A stretch of DNA of 64,000 nucleotides from Chroococcus sp. FPU101 (GTDB lineage: Bacteria; Cyanobacteriota; Cyanobacteriia; Cyanobacteriales; Microcystaceae), in the NCBI RefSeq assembly GCF_017312365.1, contig NZ_BLJI01000002.1, positions 310,001 through 374,000 on the forward strand. The letters are read 5' to 3'. The translations under genes were made by a program, and so were the position numbers. Shown here in pieces: positions 1 to 11,200 of this stretch. The notes under the pieces were generated by a model. The model made no database searches. It was given only the letters and a program-made list of their open reading frames with translations, and was not told the DNA's origin. The number at the start of each line of letters is the position of its first letter. The first letter of the stretch is position 1.

Positions 1-660
1 TTCTGTAAAATAATGAGTGAGTTCTTTAAGTTTTAAAAAACGTTTCATGGCAAATTGCCAGTCAGGTTTTTCTTTGAAAATAATGAATCCTCCATTGACA
101 GGATTTAACTTTTCTGAATCGTTATAAATAACTCGCTCATCCATTTTTGTCGCACAATCGGGTAAGTAGCGAGAAAACGTCTCCTCAGAATTGATAATCC
201 TCACTAAATCAACTGCACCTGGAAAAAAAAGAATATCTGAATCAGTGTAAATCGTCGTTTTTTGAATGGGAATCGATAAAAGAACGGCTAACTTTTTTCC
301 CATCGGATTATTAGCAGCATATTCATACACCGCTTGAGGAAGATCAGGTTTAACTAACTGATGAATCGGGACAACTTTAACACAAGGATGAATTTGACTG
401 AGTAAATGACAGCTTTGCTCAGTGTAACTACCATCAGAAATCACCGTAAACTGATCAGGAACCCCAACATAACGAATAAATGAGCGAATACTAGCAACTT
501 GTTCAGGCAAATCCCGTTCACAGGAAAGCGCAAAAACATTGACGGAAATCTCTTGACTTGGTGGGAGAGGCACCCTGACAATTTGTGCTAGTCCAGCTTG
601 ATAGAGAGTGCGACTCACTCGTCCTCGAAGTCTAGCCATGTGATAAGGAATATTTACCAT
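1..660 (-). CDS. Glycosyltransferase-like protein, 3' end beyond the window
   Basis: I translated this frame by hand from the ATG at 660; it stays open for 220 codons to the left edge, so the C-terminus is missing. A TDSDILFF segment near residues 139-146 looks like the DxD metal/nucleotide-sugar site of GT-A glycosyltransferases, and a later NPVNGGF segment fits the acceptor side of such enzymes. It overlaps the stop of the upstream gene (ATGGTAA), so the two are probably translationally coupled. It is the last visible gene of the minus-strand polysaccharide locus. Donor and acceptor sugars cannot be told. The family call is inference from the motif and context. Confidence 0.6.
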   Translation of the reverse strand, partial: MVNIPYHMARLRGRVSRTLYQAGLAQIVRVPLPPSQEISVNVFALSCERDLPEQVASIRSFIRYVGVPDQFTVISDGSYTEQSCHLLSQIHPCVKVVPIHQLVKPDLPQAVYEYAANNPMGKKLAVLLSIPIQKTTIYTDSDILFFPGAVDLVRIINSEETFSRYLPDCATKMDERVIYNDSEKLNPVNGGFIIFKEKPDWQFAMKRFLKLKELTHYFTE

Positions 661-2792
661 AAAGTCTTCCTGATTAAAATTTGATAGTCATTTTTAAGAC
701 GTAAGATAGCTTTTGCGGTTAAAAATAAACCCATACGGCTAAAACGTTTGGATAACAAGATGATTGGATTGGCTTGTAAAGCTTTAAACCCCAAATTTCT
801 AGCTTGTTGTTCGTTTTCCTTCTCAAATTCCTGCCAGGCAAAATAAGCATAGGTTAAGCTGGATCGTAGTCTTTTGATAAAGCGCAGGGGCAGGCGTGTC
901 AGTGGATGACTTCTGTGGATTGATGCAGGAAGCCAGGCAAAGCTATGTACATATTGCCAGTCAAAGAGCATTTTTATGCCATCGATCCAGTTATAGGCAG
1001 GAGCAAGATCATAAAATCGGCTTTCTGACTGGTGCTGTGAGAAGGACTGTGTACCAAATGCCTCCGATTCTGCTCGGTTTGGACTATTAATAAAGATGTG
1101 AAGTAATTCTTCAGTCACTTGTTGGAAATACTCAACTTTACATTCATCGGGTTGTAAGTTTTCAGTTAAATATTTTGTAAATTCAACAATTGCTTCTTGC
1201 TGGACTAAAACACCCCAGGCAATACCACTTTCATTTTTTTGTGAACGTAGGATCGGATGATAGCGATCGTCTTGTTGTTCATATCTTACGGTACTACCAT
1301 GATCGGCTGCTAGAAACAGTTCCAGAATTTGAGAATCACACAAGAAGCGTCGTTCACTAACTTGATCACTTTCTAGAAAATAAGACATTAAACAATCGGT
1401 GGAAAAAGCTTGTGTCTTGCTGAGTAATCCAAAAAAGAATCCCTGTAAACCCGTTGCTGGATAGATCTGAGCCGCCGCCAGAATTTGACTAAGCGATCGC
1501 TGAGATTTACCAGACCAACCAATATCGACGGTTGCAAAAGGAATTCCATCTGCCATCCCCTCTTGTTTAAAGTATCCTACCGCTTTTTCTCGATAGGTCT
1601 TGGCTAAAGTTAAGATCATTTTACTGACCGATGGTTCTTGAAGTACTGCTTTTAAAGCCAGTACTTCGTGATGAGCCAAATTTCTGTCCCAACTTTCTCG
1701 CAAGAAACCATGATGTATCAGTGTATCAGCAATCTTTTCGGGTTCAAGATTGACGCGCTGACAAACAATACGAACCGATAGAAACGCAGGATTATCTAAA
1801 ATCCAGTTAAATTCATGTTCACCTAGCGTTTGTAGCGCAGGAAAATGAAAAGCTTGTCTAGAACCATAAAGATATCGGCAATCAAGATCATATCCCCATT
1901 GATGACAAATGATTTGAGCCACTTTTAGGAGAATTTGGCCATCTCTAGCCATAAAATACAGTCTTTGTATCCCTTGTTGCTTGGCTTGTTGTAATACCCA
2001 GTGAACAAAACCAAAAACAAGAGGAGCAATTACATTCGCCGCCGTATCCCAAATCGTCTGACGGCGGAAATCGGTTTCTGGGCAGTGTAGACGACATAAA
2101 CGGCTAGATCCTGCCACAAATGAGCGAAATCTTACTGAAAGTTTAGGATCATCAGCAATCAAACGCTCATAACGATTAAGATGCGATCGTCTAAAAGGAG
2201 TGACTTTAATGCCTAACTTCTGAGGAACTTTAAAATCTGAATGTAAATTATCTCCAGTATGATGAAGCTCAGAAACTTTTAAATTATTTTGTAACATAAA
2301 ATACTGAAAAAGTTCGCCACTTCCTTTTCCAACTCCCGCTTCAGCAGACACATAAAGCTGATCGCCATTAGCCCAAATTTGATACTCTTTCAGGAAATCT
2401 TTAATTGTTTCCGTTGGTAGATACATATCTGAAAGATAAGCGATGGGTTGTTGAAGTTGATGAAGGTCTTGAATTTTACGCTGAATTTCTGGAATTGGAC
2501 GAAGGCTTAATTTTTCTAGTTTAAGTTCTAATTTGAGCGCTTCTTCAACCTCTTGGATAGACCAATTTAAAATAGTCTTCAATTCTTCGTAAATCTGATT
2601 TAAAGTGACTTCCCCCGTTAAAATTTTTTGTCGGGCAACACTTTCAGCCTCGACTCGTATTTTCTGCCAGGTTGCTGGTGAAACCGTAATCAACTGTGTT
2701 TGTTGAAGTTGAACGCCAAGTTCCCAAAAAAGGTCAGTGGGTTTAGCCCAGGTGCGGACTAGAATCGTATCAAAAATATCAAAAGATTGCAT
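654..2792 (-). CDS. HAD-superfamily hydrolase of the large COG5610 type
   Basis: 712 residues. The N-terminus has the HAD nucleophile motif DIFDT (Asp5 and Asp8), followed by a YLSDMYLP segment near residues 118-125 and GDNLHSDF near 180-187, the order expected for HAD motifs I, II and IV. The C-terminal half carries a second conserved block (YFMARDGQ and VDIGWSGKSQ) that in this family follows the phosphatase-like domain. Such proteins occur in surface-polysaccharide clusters and are thought to act on sugar phosphates or to transfer sugars; the substrate is unknown. Only 28 bases separate it from the upstream glycosyltransferase, consistent with one transcript. The family assignment is fairly secure; the function is not. 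Confidence 0.75.
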   Translation of the reverse strand: MQSFDIFDTILVRTWAKPTDLFWELGVQLQQTQLITVSPATWQKIRVEAESVARQKILTGEVTLNQIYEELKTILNWSIQEVEEALKLELKLEKLSLRPIPEIQRKIQDLHQLQQPIAYLSDMYLPTETIKDFLKEYQIWANGDQLYVSAEAGVGKGSGELFQYFMLQNNLKVSELHHTGDNLHSDFKVPQKLGIKVTPFRRSHLNRYERLIADDPKLSVRFRSFVAGSSRLCRLHCPETDFRRQTIWDTAANVIAPLVFGFVHWVLQQAKQQGIQRLYFMARDGQILLKVAQIICHQWGYDLDCRYLYGSRQAFHFPALQTLGEHEFNWILDNPAFLSVRIVCQRVNLEPEKIADTLIHHGFLRESWDRNLAHHEVLALKAVLQEPSVSKMILTLAKTYREKAVGYFKQEGMADGIPFATVDIGWSGKSQRSLSQILAAAQIYPATGLQGFFFGLLSKTQAFSTDCLMSYFLESDQVSERRFLCDSQILELFLAADHGSTVRYEQQDDRYHPILRSQKNESGIAWGVLVQQEAIVEFTKYLTENLQPDECKVEYFQQVTEELLHIFINSPNRAESEAFGTQSFSQHQSESRFYDLAPAYNWIDGIKMLFDWQYVHSFAWLPASIHRSHPLTRLPLRFIKRLRSSLTYAYFAWQEFEKENEQQARNLGFKALQANPIILLSKRFSRMGLFLTAKAILRLKNDYQILIRKTLW

Positions 2793-2820
2793 GAAATTTT
2801 ACATTCTGGTATCAGGACAA

Positions 2821-4089
2821 TTAAACAGAGAGAATTTGCTCAGGTGTAGTAGATTTAGATAATGAAAATTCTTCTAACTCTTGATAGAGTTCAATATGTT
2901 TTTGGAGAAATAGACTTTGACTAAAGTTGTTTTCAACGTCTTGGCGGGCTTGCTGTCCCATTGTCGTAATGTCATTAGACGAAAGAGCCTGACGCAAAGC
3001 TTGATTAAGTGCCTCCTGATTTGTAGGTTCTACTAAAATGCCGTTGCGTCCGTTTTGAATCATTTCTGGTACGCCACCTGTAGCAAACCCAACAATAACC
3101 GTTGATGCAGCCATCGCCTCTAAAATAGTAAGTGGTAGGTTATCGGCCAAAGAACAAAAAAGCATGAGATCCGATGCCAAATAAGCTTGTGCCAGCCGTT
3201 TTGGATTAGACAGAAAACCCATTTCTCGAAGGTCTAGCCCTTGACAAACTTCTCTCAACTCATCATTACAATGCCCCACAGCTAAAACAAGAGGCGACAA
3301 ATCACGGCAACTCTGTAAAGCCGCGATCGCGTATCTAACTCCTTTATGTGAAGCGGCTAAATAATTTGCTGATATTGCCACAATCTTACGACCTTGAGGC
3401 AGATTGAGAGCAGCTTTTGCCTTTTCTTTAGTTTGCTCATTAAAAAACTTCAAATCAATTCCATATGGAATGATCACAGGAGGAATTTTAAAGGATAAAG
3501 CTAGATTTCCATTTTGGGAGATCCATTGACTCGGAAAGATATAACGAATCTGAGAATGTTTGGCAAGCCATCGTTGTATACTCTGAATTTCTCTAGTGTG
3601 ATCGCGCAACCGAGCGAACCAAGTGTCTTGGGGTAACTGAGGGCATTGATGGCAGTAACTCTTAAATTTATGACATTCGATTGGATAAAGACAGCCACCT
3701 GTAAAAGCCGAGCAATCATGTACAGTAAAAAAAGTCGGCTTGCGTCGAGACACGAGTGCTAAAGTGAATGGCGAAATTGCTGAGTAAAGATCGTGGAAAT
3801 GGAGCAGATCATAAGTTTGAATTATTTGGCTCAGATTTAACCAGTATTCAACAGGCAATAGTTCTCGAAAGCCATAACGATTAGTAATTGAATGAATTTT
3901 TCGACAAAGCTTAAACTTTAATCCAGTACCATATAAACTTTGTTGGAATGAAAGAGGTTCTTGATTAGAGAAAGCTATCAAGTGATCGGCTTGATGTCCG
4001 GCTTCATTAAGCCAAAGCGCGAGATCTTCAGCAACTCGACTGGCTCCACCACTAAATCGATCTGATTTACTAATAATTGCAATTTTCAT
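2821..4089 (-). CDS. Glycosyltransferase family 4 (GT-B fold)
   Basis: 422 residues, the usual GT4 length. The N-terminal domain opens MKIAIISKSDRFSGGASRVAE, the glycine-rich acceptor-side loop of the family. Residues 112-150 hold HDCSAFTGG and a cluster of cysteines and histidines (CLYPIECH, CHQCPQ) found in a subset of GT4 enzymes. The C-terminal nucleotide-sugar domain has the DNLPLTILEAMA segment, which corresponds to the EX7E region with Asp in the first position, and GGVPEMI. It probably adds a sugar to the lipid-linked polymer at the cytoplasmic face of the membrane. The sugar specificity is unknown. It is co-directional with the neighbouring polysaccharide genes. Confidence 0.88.
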   Translation of the reverse strand: MKIAIISKSDRFSGGASRVAEDLALWLNEAGHQADHLIAFSNQEPLSFQQSLYGTGLKFKLCRKIHSITNRYGFRELLPVEYWLNLSQIIQTYDLLHFHDLYSAISPFTLALVSRRKPTFFTVHDCSAFTGGCLYPIECHKFKSYCHQCPQLPQDTWFARLRDHTREIQSIQRWLAKHSQIRYIFPSQWISQNGNLALSFKIPPVIIPYGIDLKFFNEQTKEKAKAALNLPQGRKIVAISANYLAASHKGVRYAIAALQSCRDLSPLVLAVGHCNDELREVCQGLDLREMGFLSNPKRLAQAYLASDLMLFCSLADNLPLTILEAMAASTVIVGFATGGVPEMIQNGRNGILVEPTNQEALNQALRQALSSNDITTMGQQARQDVENNFSQSLFLQKHIELYQELEEFSLSKSTTPEQILSV

Positions 4090-4239
4090 CTTAATTCATT
4101 TGGATTATAAGATTTGTGAGCTAAATTCATTAAAATTTTATTTTTAGATATCAGAAAAAATTTGTCTTTGTTTAGGTATTAACAGGGTCATTCTAAAGAT
4201 GAATCAAGCTCTCAATTTTAGATTCTTAGACAAGTGACT

Positions 4240-5352
4240 TTATTCAATTAAACTTTTCAATTCATTAGTAAAAACTTCTATTGGATCTCTTGGGATTAAT
4301 TTTCTGACTCTAATTGCCGCATTCTGTCCAATTTCATCCCAAGAATGACGTTGTTGCCAAGCTCGTTCAAGAGTGTCATCAAGACATTCGACTTTAGGAG
4401 CTATTGCAATAAAACCGCTAACTCCATCTTCGATCAGTTCGCTATTCCCTCCTACATCTGTCACAATGCAAGGCCTAGCACATAACATAGCTTCAACTAA
4501 TGCAATCGGTAAACCTTCAAATCGAGAAGGCAAAATGAGTGCCTGATGAGTTTCCCAAATGGCTTCAACATTATTTGTAAATCCTGAAAAAACAACATTT
4601 TTGAGATTCCAAAGCTCTTTTAATTTAGACAAAGATTTTTGATTTGTGCCATTTCCAAAAAGCGATACTTGAATAGGCCTGTTTTTCCATTTATCAGTAT
4701 TCAAAAGTTTAAATAAAATGTCGTGTCCTTTAGCAAAAGGCTCAAGACGTGCCACACAAGCTAACTTGAAAATTTGATTTTCATCAGGCCACTTAACTTT
4801 TACATCATAGGAGACATTAAAAGGATTGGCAATAATCTTTGAATTTTTAAGCGTTGTTGCTATCTGCATTTGAGTGAGTTGTAAATTAGCACGGGATACA
4901 AAATAACTGTATTTAGCTTTTGCATAAGCTTGTGCCAAATTTTGGGCTAACTCATCATTGGGCCAAAAGCTTTCTGCCACTGCCTGGCTAATAACAACAA
5001 ATGGTATATTTTTGGCTATGCAAGCTTCCATCCAAGAAAGACCATCAGAATTACCTCCTTGAGAAATAACAACAAGTTCAGGTTTAAATCGGTCTAGAAA
5101 AGCAAAATCTCTTTGAGTATTTTGTAATTTTGTGATTAGTCTTTGTAGAGGGCTAGAGAAGTTTTCCCGACGCACAATCAAACAACCCGCTTGCTCAAGT
5201 TTTAATATTGCAAGTGCTTCAGGATTCCAAGCTTTAATGTTTATCCCTACCCTATATCCCTCAGATACCATTCGCATAGCTGTTTGAGACCAAAGCTCTT
5301 CACTACCTCCCCAGGGAGCAAAATCATTAGTAGATACAAAAGCAATTTTCAT
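4240..5352 (-). CDS. Glycosyltransferase family 4 (GT-B fold)
   Basis: 370 residues. The N-terminus MKIAFVSTNDFAPWGGSEELW is the acceptor-domain loop, and the C-terminal domain has FEGLPIALVEAML (EX7E) with TDVGGNSELIEDGVSGF after it, which binds the nucleotide-sugar diphosphate. There are no membrane segments, so it is probably a cytosolic or peripheral enzyme working on a lipid-linked glycan. The 150-base gap to the next gene downstream contains no clear terminator, so it may share a transcript with its neighbours. Donor and linkage cannot be predicted. Confidence 0.88.
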   Translation of the reverse strand: MKIAFVSTNDFAPWGGSEELWSQTAMRMVSEGYRVGINIKAWNPEALAILKLEQAGCLIVRRENFSSPLQRLITKLQNTQRDFAFLDRFKPELVVISQGGNSDGLSWMEACIAKNIPFVVISQAVAESFWPNDELAQNLAQAYAKAKYSYFVSRANLQLTQMQIATTLKNSKIIANPFNVSYDVKVKWPDENQIFKLACVARLEPFAKGHDILFKLLNTDKWKNRPIQVSLFGNGTNQKSLSKLKELWNLKNVVFSGFTNNVEAIWETHQALILPSRFEGLPIALVEAMLCARPCIVTDVGGNSELIEDGVSGFIAIAPKVECLDDTLERAWQQRHSWDEIGQNAAIRVRKLIPRDPIEVFTNELKSLIE

Positions 5353-5451
5353 CTAATTACCATTATGATTAAAATTTTAAAGAGAGAGCAGTAGCAAGCT
5401 AAATTGAAGGTATTAGGGCTGATTTGTGAACTAATTCTAACTGCTTCATTT

Positions 5452-7275
5452 TTAAGAAATTGATATTGAGACTTTAAAAACTTTAGACAAAATGTAATTA
5501 ATGATTTTTTTGCTTACTTTTTTTACTTTTATTTTAAGCCGTTTATCTAAACTAATATGTTGAATTTCTAGTTCTAGCGCCGAAATCAATGATAAAACTT
5601 CAACAGGCTTAGAATAAGTTGCTTGTTTTAAATTATGGGTTGAATCATGCCTCCATTTTTGATAATTTAGTATGGCTTTTTGTTTCAACTCTTTTTCTTC
5701 GGACAAGGTTAATTTGATCGCTTTTACAAAATGCAACTGTTTACAAGCTTTAAGCATGATACAAAGGTGATCAATCCACTCATCGAAGCTTTGAGAGGGA
5801 AGTTGATGAACGCTATAACGACGTTTTACTAAATCAATATTGGGTCTTGTATTTTTGCTTCCTCCATTTTTCAGAAAATCCACAACCCAACGAGTCCAAT
5901 CTAACTCAGGATGACGAAGTGATAAAAATTGGTCAGCGCATCTGATTGCTTCATCTAATTTACCTTTACAAAGGAGCGCAATGATAAAATAAGCCCACTC
6001 CACGGGATCAGGATCTAAAGCTTTATAGAGATTAAGCGTGTATTTAATGGGGGTTAGAACCCAAAGTAGTCCCCCATCAGCATGACCTTGATAGAGCTTG
6101 CAAAGTGCCAATCGTAACTGCGGTTCAGGCATCCAGCAGATATGCTCATGAACCTGAAAATATAAAGCTTCTGCTTCTTGATATTGACCAGCTAAAAGTT
6201 TTTCATCTCCTTGACGGAGAAGCTCAACTATTAATCCGTTGCAGGTAAAGTGTGCAATTTTAGCGTTAGATGATTCTCCTACAATAGAAAGGGATTCAAA
6301 AGGATTGGCTTGAACGATCTTCTGATGGGCTTGAAGCTGATTGTGAAGATTATACCATTGTAAAATTTGATCTCGATGTTTCAAAGTATGTCGAGAGTGG
6401 ACTAGCTGATATCCAGCATCAATAATTTTCTCTAGTTCATCTAAGTTTTGAAATAGATAATCTAGTTTTTCTAATACATCTGTATTATTAGCAAAAACAC
6501 AATTTTGTAGATCAACAAAACCTGCGGCTTCAAGAAACGGAGTTTTTTCGGTGAGTAGACAAGCTTTAGACGCTGGAATCTCAAAATGTTTGCGAACAAC
6601 TTCTTTCGCTATAGTGCCGCAAGTTGGTACGAACCAAGAAGCATTAATTGTTTTAGCATACTTTTCACCGTAGAGCATTCGCAATTCTGCATTTTTTCCG
6701 TATCCTAAATGAGGACAAATCAGTGATGGATAATTTTGTGAAATAACCTCATTGATTTGTTGCCGCCAAGGATAAAGTGAATAGGTAGATCCCGTCAAAA
6801 GGACAGGTATAACCTTAGATTGACCATAATCTCGATATAAAGCAGGATCAATAAAATTGGGCCAAACAAATACGTTTTCCGAAATGTCTGGTGTGTATTC
6901 AGCAGTCGTAGTACAAATAGAAAAAAAAGTATCTATCCCCCAATGTTCCATATCTGAAATAAAACCAGCACGTGCTTCACACCAAGAGTCACCGTTATGC
7001 AAACCTAGTTTAGGAATCTCTGATTGAGTGTTAGTATTGCTAATTGTTAGTCGATAACAATGGCGATAGTTAACCCCACTTTCAAAAAGTGTTAGATCGG
7101 GTTGGTATCGCTCACAAATCTGGGAATAGTCACAATCTTCGTTAATGACGGTTATCTCAAAAAATTCTGATAGACATTTGATATGTTGTTGTCTGTGTAA
7201 AAAAACAAATTGAGAGAGATTTTGATCATTTTTGAACTGAAAAAATACCAGTTTTGGTTTGACTAAAGTCTCCAT
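5452..7275 (-). CDS. CgeB-like glycosyltransferase with C-terminal helical region
   Basis: 607 residues. Residues 1 to about 310 resemble the CgeB/Glyco_trans_1_2 type of GT-B transferase: a degenerate N-terminal domain, then a C-terminal part with FEIPASKACLLTE and a later FANNTDVLEKL segment, the pattern seen when the enzyme reads a nucleotide sugar. From about residue 345 the protein changes to a helical region with TPR-like spacing (LLAGQYQEAEALYFQVHEH, then LCKLYQGHADGG and LLCKGKLDEAIRCADQFL), probably a protein-protein scaffold. The last 30 residues are rich in lysine and isoleucine and could lie on the membrane. Its place among other glycosyltransferases supports a role in the same polymer. 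Substrates are unknown. Confidence 0.65.
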   Translation of the reverse strand: METLVKPKLVFFQFKNDQNLSQFVFLHRQQHIKCLSEFFEITVINEDCDYSQICERYQPDLTLFESGVNYRHCYRLTISNTNTQSEIPKLGLHNGDSWCEARAGFISDMEHWGIDTFFSICTTTAEYTPDISENVFVWPNFIDPALYRDYGQSKVIPVLLTGSTYSLYPWRQQINEVISQNYPSLICPHLGYGKNAELRMLYGEKYAKTINASWFVPTCGTIAKEVVRKHFEIPASKACLLTEKTPFLEAAGFVDLQNCVFANNTDVLEKLDYLFQNLDELEKIIDAGYQLVHSRHTLKHRDQILQWYNLHNQLQAHQKIVQANPFESLSIVGESSNAKIAHFTCNGLIVELLRQGDEKLLAGQYQEAEALYFQVHEHICWMPEPQLRLALCKLYQGHADGGLLWVLTPIKYTLNLYKALDPDPVEWAYFIIALLCKGKLDEAIRCADQFLSLRHPELDWTRWVVDFLKNGGSKNTRPNIDLVKRRYSVHQLPSQSFDEWIDHLCIMLKACKQLHFVKAIKLTLSEEKELKQKAILNYQKWRHDSTHNLKQATYSKPVEVLSLISALELEIQHISLDKRLKIKVKKVSKKIINYILSKVFKVSISIS

Positions 7276-7362
7276 ATTATTTTTTGGCTAAGTTAGCGTT
7301 GATGCTAAAAAAATAAAGTAGAAAGGTCAGGTAGTAAGTTAGTAAATTACGAATGACACTTC

Positions 7363-8097
7363 CTAAACCGTAGTTAAAGAAACGGTAGAAATTGATTTTG
7401 ATGTAATTCCAACTAAAAATTGCTGGTCAAGCAAGTTATGATATAGCCTCAAATCAGCAGGACAGTCTGCGAGTATCTGCTTGAAACTGTGTAGCCGTTC
7501 CTCCTCTGAATCACTATGACATGGTGCATAGTGGAAATTGCCGCCAAACATGACGGCTGGAACTTCTCGGCCTGGCAGTTGCAGTTGTACCTCCTTAATA
7601 ATCAATTGCAATTGACTTCTTTCTAGGGTGTAAGATACGTTGAGTGCGATTTGTGTGGGAGTGATGCCATTTTTCTGCCAAACCGCTTGATTCAGAAGCT
7701 TTTCTGTCATGTATTGGTGGGCAGTTAGGGATCGGTTTTCAAAAGTGATAAATCGGATCGGATTGATCCCGATCGCATGATAATCAAGATGGGGTAGTGT
7801 TGTCAGATATTGGCTAACGATTTGAGGGGTCTTTAACGCTTCTAGAGGTTGATCTTGGGCGAGGCGTTCCCCAAAAATAACGGTCTGATAGTTAGCACTA
7901 ACTGTTATTCCGTTATCAAATCCAACCTGAGTAAACGCAGGCGAGAAGGTAGGGGGGCCTACCAGTTTCCAATCTGTTGGCACGATCCCGCTACCTTGTA
8001 GGAAATTGGGCGTTAAAATTGCAGGATTATTGTTACTGATGGCTAAGACAATTGAAATGTCTTGCAAATCTAGTTCTTCAAACGTGTATTCTTCCAT
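7363..8097 (-). CDS. Hypothetical cyanobacterial protein
   Basis: 244 residues; I do not recognise a family with certainty. There is no signal peptide, membrane helix or metal motif. The sequence looks like a soluble mixed alpha/beta protein, with a strand-rich start (LDLQDISIVLAISNNNPAIL), a central segment PHLDYHAIGINPIRFITFE and a hydrophobic core near the end. It lies between the giant repetitive protein and the glycosyltransferases, about 110 bases from the former, with an inverted repeat in the gap that probably ends the upstream transcript. Reading frame, length and codon use support a real gene. No function is proposed. Confidence 0.6.
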   Translation of the reverse strand: MEEYTFEELDLQDISIVLAISNNNPAILTPNFLQGSGIVPTDWKLVGPPTFSPAFTQVGFDNGITVSANYQTVIFGERLAQDQPLEALKTPQIVSQYLTTLPHLDYHAIGINPIRFITFENRSLTAHQYMTEKLLNQAVWQKNGITPTQIALNVSYTLERSQLQLIIKEVQLQLPGREVPAVMFGGNFHYAPCHSDSEEERLHSFKQILADCPADLRLYHNLLDQQFLVGITSKSISTVSLTTV

Positions 8098-8140
8098 GAG
8101 CTTTACCTATCAAAATTTGGGAGTGGGATAGTAGTAAATG

Positions 8141-8193
8141 TGTAGGGATTTTAGCGATTGAAAGTATTGCTACACTGTTTCTAAATCCCTACA
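8141..8193 (-). terminator. Inverted repeat after the giant repetitive gene, possible terminator
   Basis: Arms TGTAGGGATTT at 8141-8151 and AAATCCCTACA at 8183-8193 are perfect reverse complements, with a loop of about 31 bases. It lies 17 bases past the stop codon of the minus-strand gene at 8210, where a terminator is expected. There is no strong T-run and the loop is long, so it could equally be a small palindromic element. It recalls the GTAGGGG-type palindromes found elsewhere in the window. Confidence 0.4.
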
Positions 8194-8209
8194 TTTTGCG
8201 TACTAACCA

Positions 8210-11200
8210 TTAGGGGATAATGATCCCAGCACTGGGAGTCATTGGTATAGCACCCATATCGGCGAAAATATTAACAGCAAATTGTTGAGCGCGAGGATCG
8301 GTTCGTGGATCGTTGAGACGATCGCTATCTAACCCCCATACCCAATGATTAGAGCCAATCGAAAAAACTCTAGCACCACTAGCAGTTGTAAAACGGACAG
8401 CATTCGCAACAGTCACATTTGTTCCAGAAGGAAGATCGGGAAGATCATCGGTTGGAATAACATTTGATTGTCCTAGAACAACCAAACCAGGTGGAGTAAA
8501 GCCATTATTAACCACTGAATCCCACTCATATCCGACTAATCCTCTGAGAGGCCCGCATTCAGGACAACAGCCATTGTAGTAAGGATCTGAAGGATTGATC
8601 GGGATAAAGTCAAATCCCTGAGTACCCCCAAATGTATTCCCTGTGTACATAATTCCCATCAGAGCATTTTCTGGACGATTGACCTCAGAGCTACGGAATG
8701 TAGTTGTGGCTTGAGAAACATCATTTTGGGCAACTGGGTCAAGCCCCCAACTCTGTTTGTAACAAACCATGACGCGGTTAGCCTCTCCAGAACTTGAGGG
8801 TTCAAAGCGAACACGCCAGTAAGCAGTATTAGAAGAAAAGAAAGCTAAATTAGTTCCTCTATCACGGGCTTGCTCGACATGATCTCGCATTTCCATCGAC
8901 CAATATTCATCGTGGCCCGCTGACAAAAATGTTCTTTGGGAGTACAGCTGCAAAGGATTGACCGCTACATCTAGATTTGTGTAGTATGAGATATCGTAGC
9001 CTTGCGACTCAAGCCAGCGTACTTTATGGTATTCCCAAGCCAACATATTATTGACGTTGTAGCCATCATTATTGACTGTACCTAAGTGAGTGGGTGCCAT
9101 AGGTCGGTCAAAAGAAACAGCAAAAGCTCGTTGCTCACCACTACTATTCGCATTATATAAGCTATAACCTCCATAATTGTTATAAGCTTGATAGGTGGTA
9201 AAACTTGCCTGGAATCCAATGTCAGCAGGACGCTCATCATCACGAACCGCAAACCAGATTTGAGATTGTTTATTTGATGAGATTTCCGTTAACTTCGCAA
9301 TATATAAACCACTCGTCCAATCGTTACCCACCAGCACATTGTAAGAAGTATTCCACTTATACTCAACTAATTTGGTCGTCGGATCAGTAGTTGGCCCTGA
9401 TTGAGTTACTCCATCGAGTTCACCACTACTAACAATAAAGCGACCGCCATCACCGCCGTAATAGCCTAAGCGATAGATATCAATCCTATATTTACCAAGT
9501 TGTTTTAAGGAAACTTTAAGCGGTAAATATCCTCCTTTATTAACGCTTGTTGCTGAAGCATAACCAGCAATTTCATTATTGTCAGCAAGATCAGTAATCT
9601 CCCAATTTCTCGTCCCAGGCTGTTGGTTTTCAAGAACAATCTGATTTTGGGCTGCAATAGTTACTTCTTTAGTAAGAGCGTTTTCACTGGTACCGTGAGC
9701 ATCAGTATAGGTCGTAATTGCTCGAACTTGCTTATCTAAAAGCGAGGAGTTAATCGTTAACATCTGTGCCGACGCTCCACTAAGATTACTCCAAGTATTG
9801 TTATTAAACACTTGCCACTGATAGGTAATGGTTACATTTGTTATTCCATCATCATCAATCACATTTGCTTTTAACGTCTGACCACTAACTGCACTGCCAC
9901 TGAGCAGCGTTGCTCCAGGATCATTGATATTAGTAACAGCGATCGTATCTGCACTAAATACATCTTCACTACTGCCAAGAACATCAATATAAGATACTCG
10001 TACACGCACTGACTTATTAACCTGTTCATCGCCTAAAACCAGCGTTTTTCGATTTTCTTCGTCAATATCGCTCCAAGTTCCATTGTCTAACTGCTGCCAC
10101 TGATAATTAATCGTTACATTACTTAATCCATCAGTATCGGTGACCGTTGCCGTCAGGGTTCGATTTTCCTCGACGATGCCACTAACAGTTGCTGTGCCTG
10201 GATTATTATTGACAGGTGGTGGATTAACGACAAAAATGATATCACGGAAGTAGTTTGAGTTCTTAAATGATTGAGTTGGTAAGGTATTCGGCTGTCCATA
10301 AACCCCATTAGAGTTATCAGCAATGGTTCTAAAATCGCCACTGATAATGGAATTCCCTAAACCATTAGAGATTGCCACATAAGAGCGGTTGCTATTAACT
10401 GAAACAATATATGTTGTATTAGCTTGAATATTTAAGGGTGTCTCTAGGATTTGTTCTTGCCAACCTGAGGGGGTTTCGTTAATAAACGTTACACTCGCTA
10501 ATAACGTGCCTGACGTTGACCAGATTTTACCGATATGGGTTCCTATCTCATTAGCTGCTTTCCAAAAACGAATTCCATGAATCTGTCCTGATCTTAAGCT
10601 GGTAAACTCCATCCCAAGTTCGTAGGCATTGCCATCATTTAAATTAGTTTGGGTTGGGGTTAAAGCTGGTGTGAAAAAGGTATCTAAATGAGCGACGATC
10701 GGAATAGTTGGATTACTAAAGAGTGTTTCGTTGGTACCCAGAGTATCGGTGTAGTCTGCTCGCAGACGAATTTGTTGACCGACAAAGCTGCTGTTTAGCT
10801 CGATGCTGGCTGTAGTTGCTCCAATGATATTCGTCCAAGTGCCATTGATCAATTGTTGCCACTGATAGTCAATAGTGACGATCGTTTCTATTCCAGAGAG
10901 TCCATCATTATCTTCTACTAAACCGATTAAGATATTGCCTTGTTCACGTCTACCATTAATGCTAATGGAGCCAGGATCATTAACATTAATCACCAATGGA
11001 GTAGCCACACTAATTAGCTCTTCACTATTGCCTTGTTCATCAACATAATTGACCATTACCCGTAATAATTTATTGACCTGAGCATCGCCCAAGGTCAGAG
11101 TTTCTCCCGTGGCTCGCTCAATATCTGTCCAATTTCCATTATCGAACTGCTGCCACTGATAATTAATCGTTACATCGCTTAACCCATCAGCATCACCGAC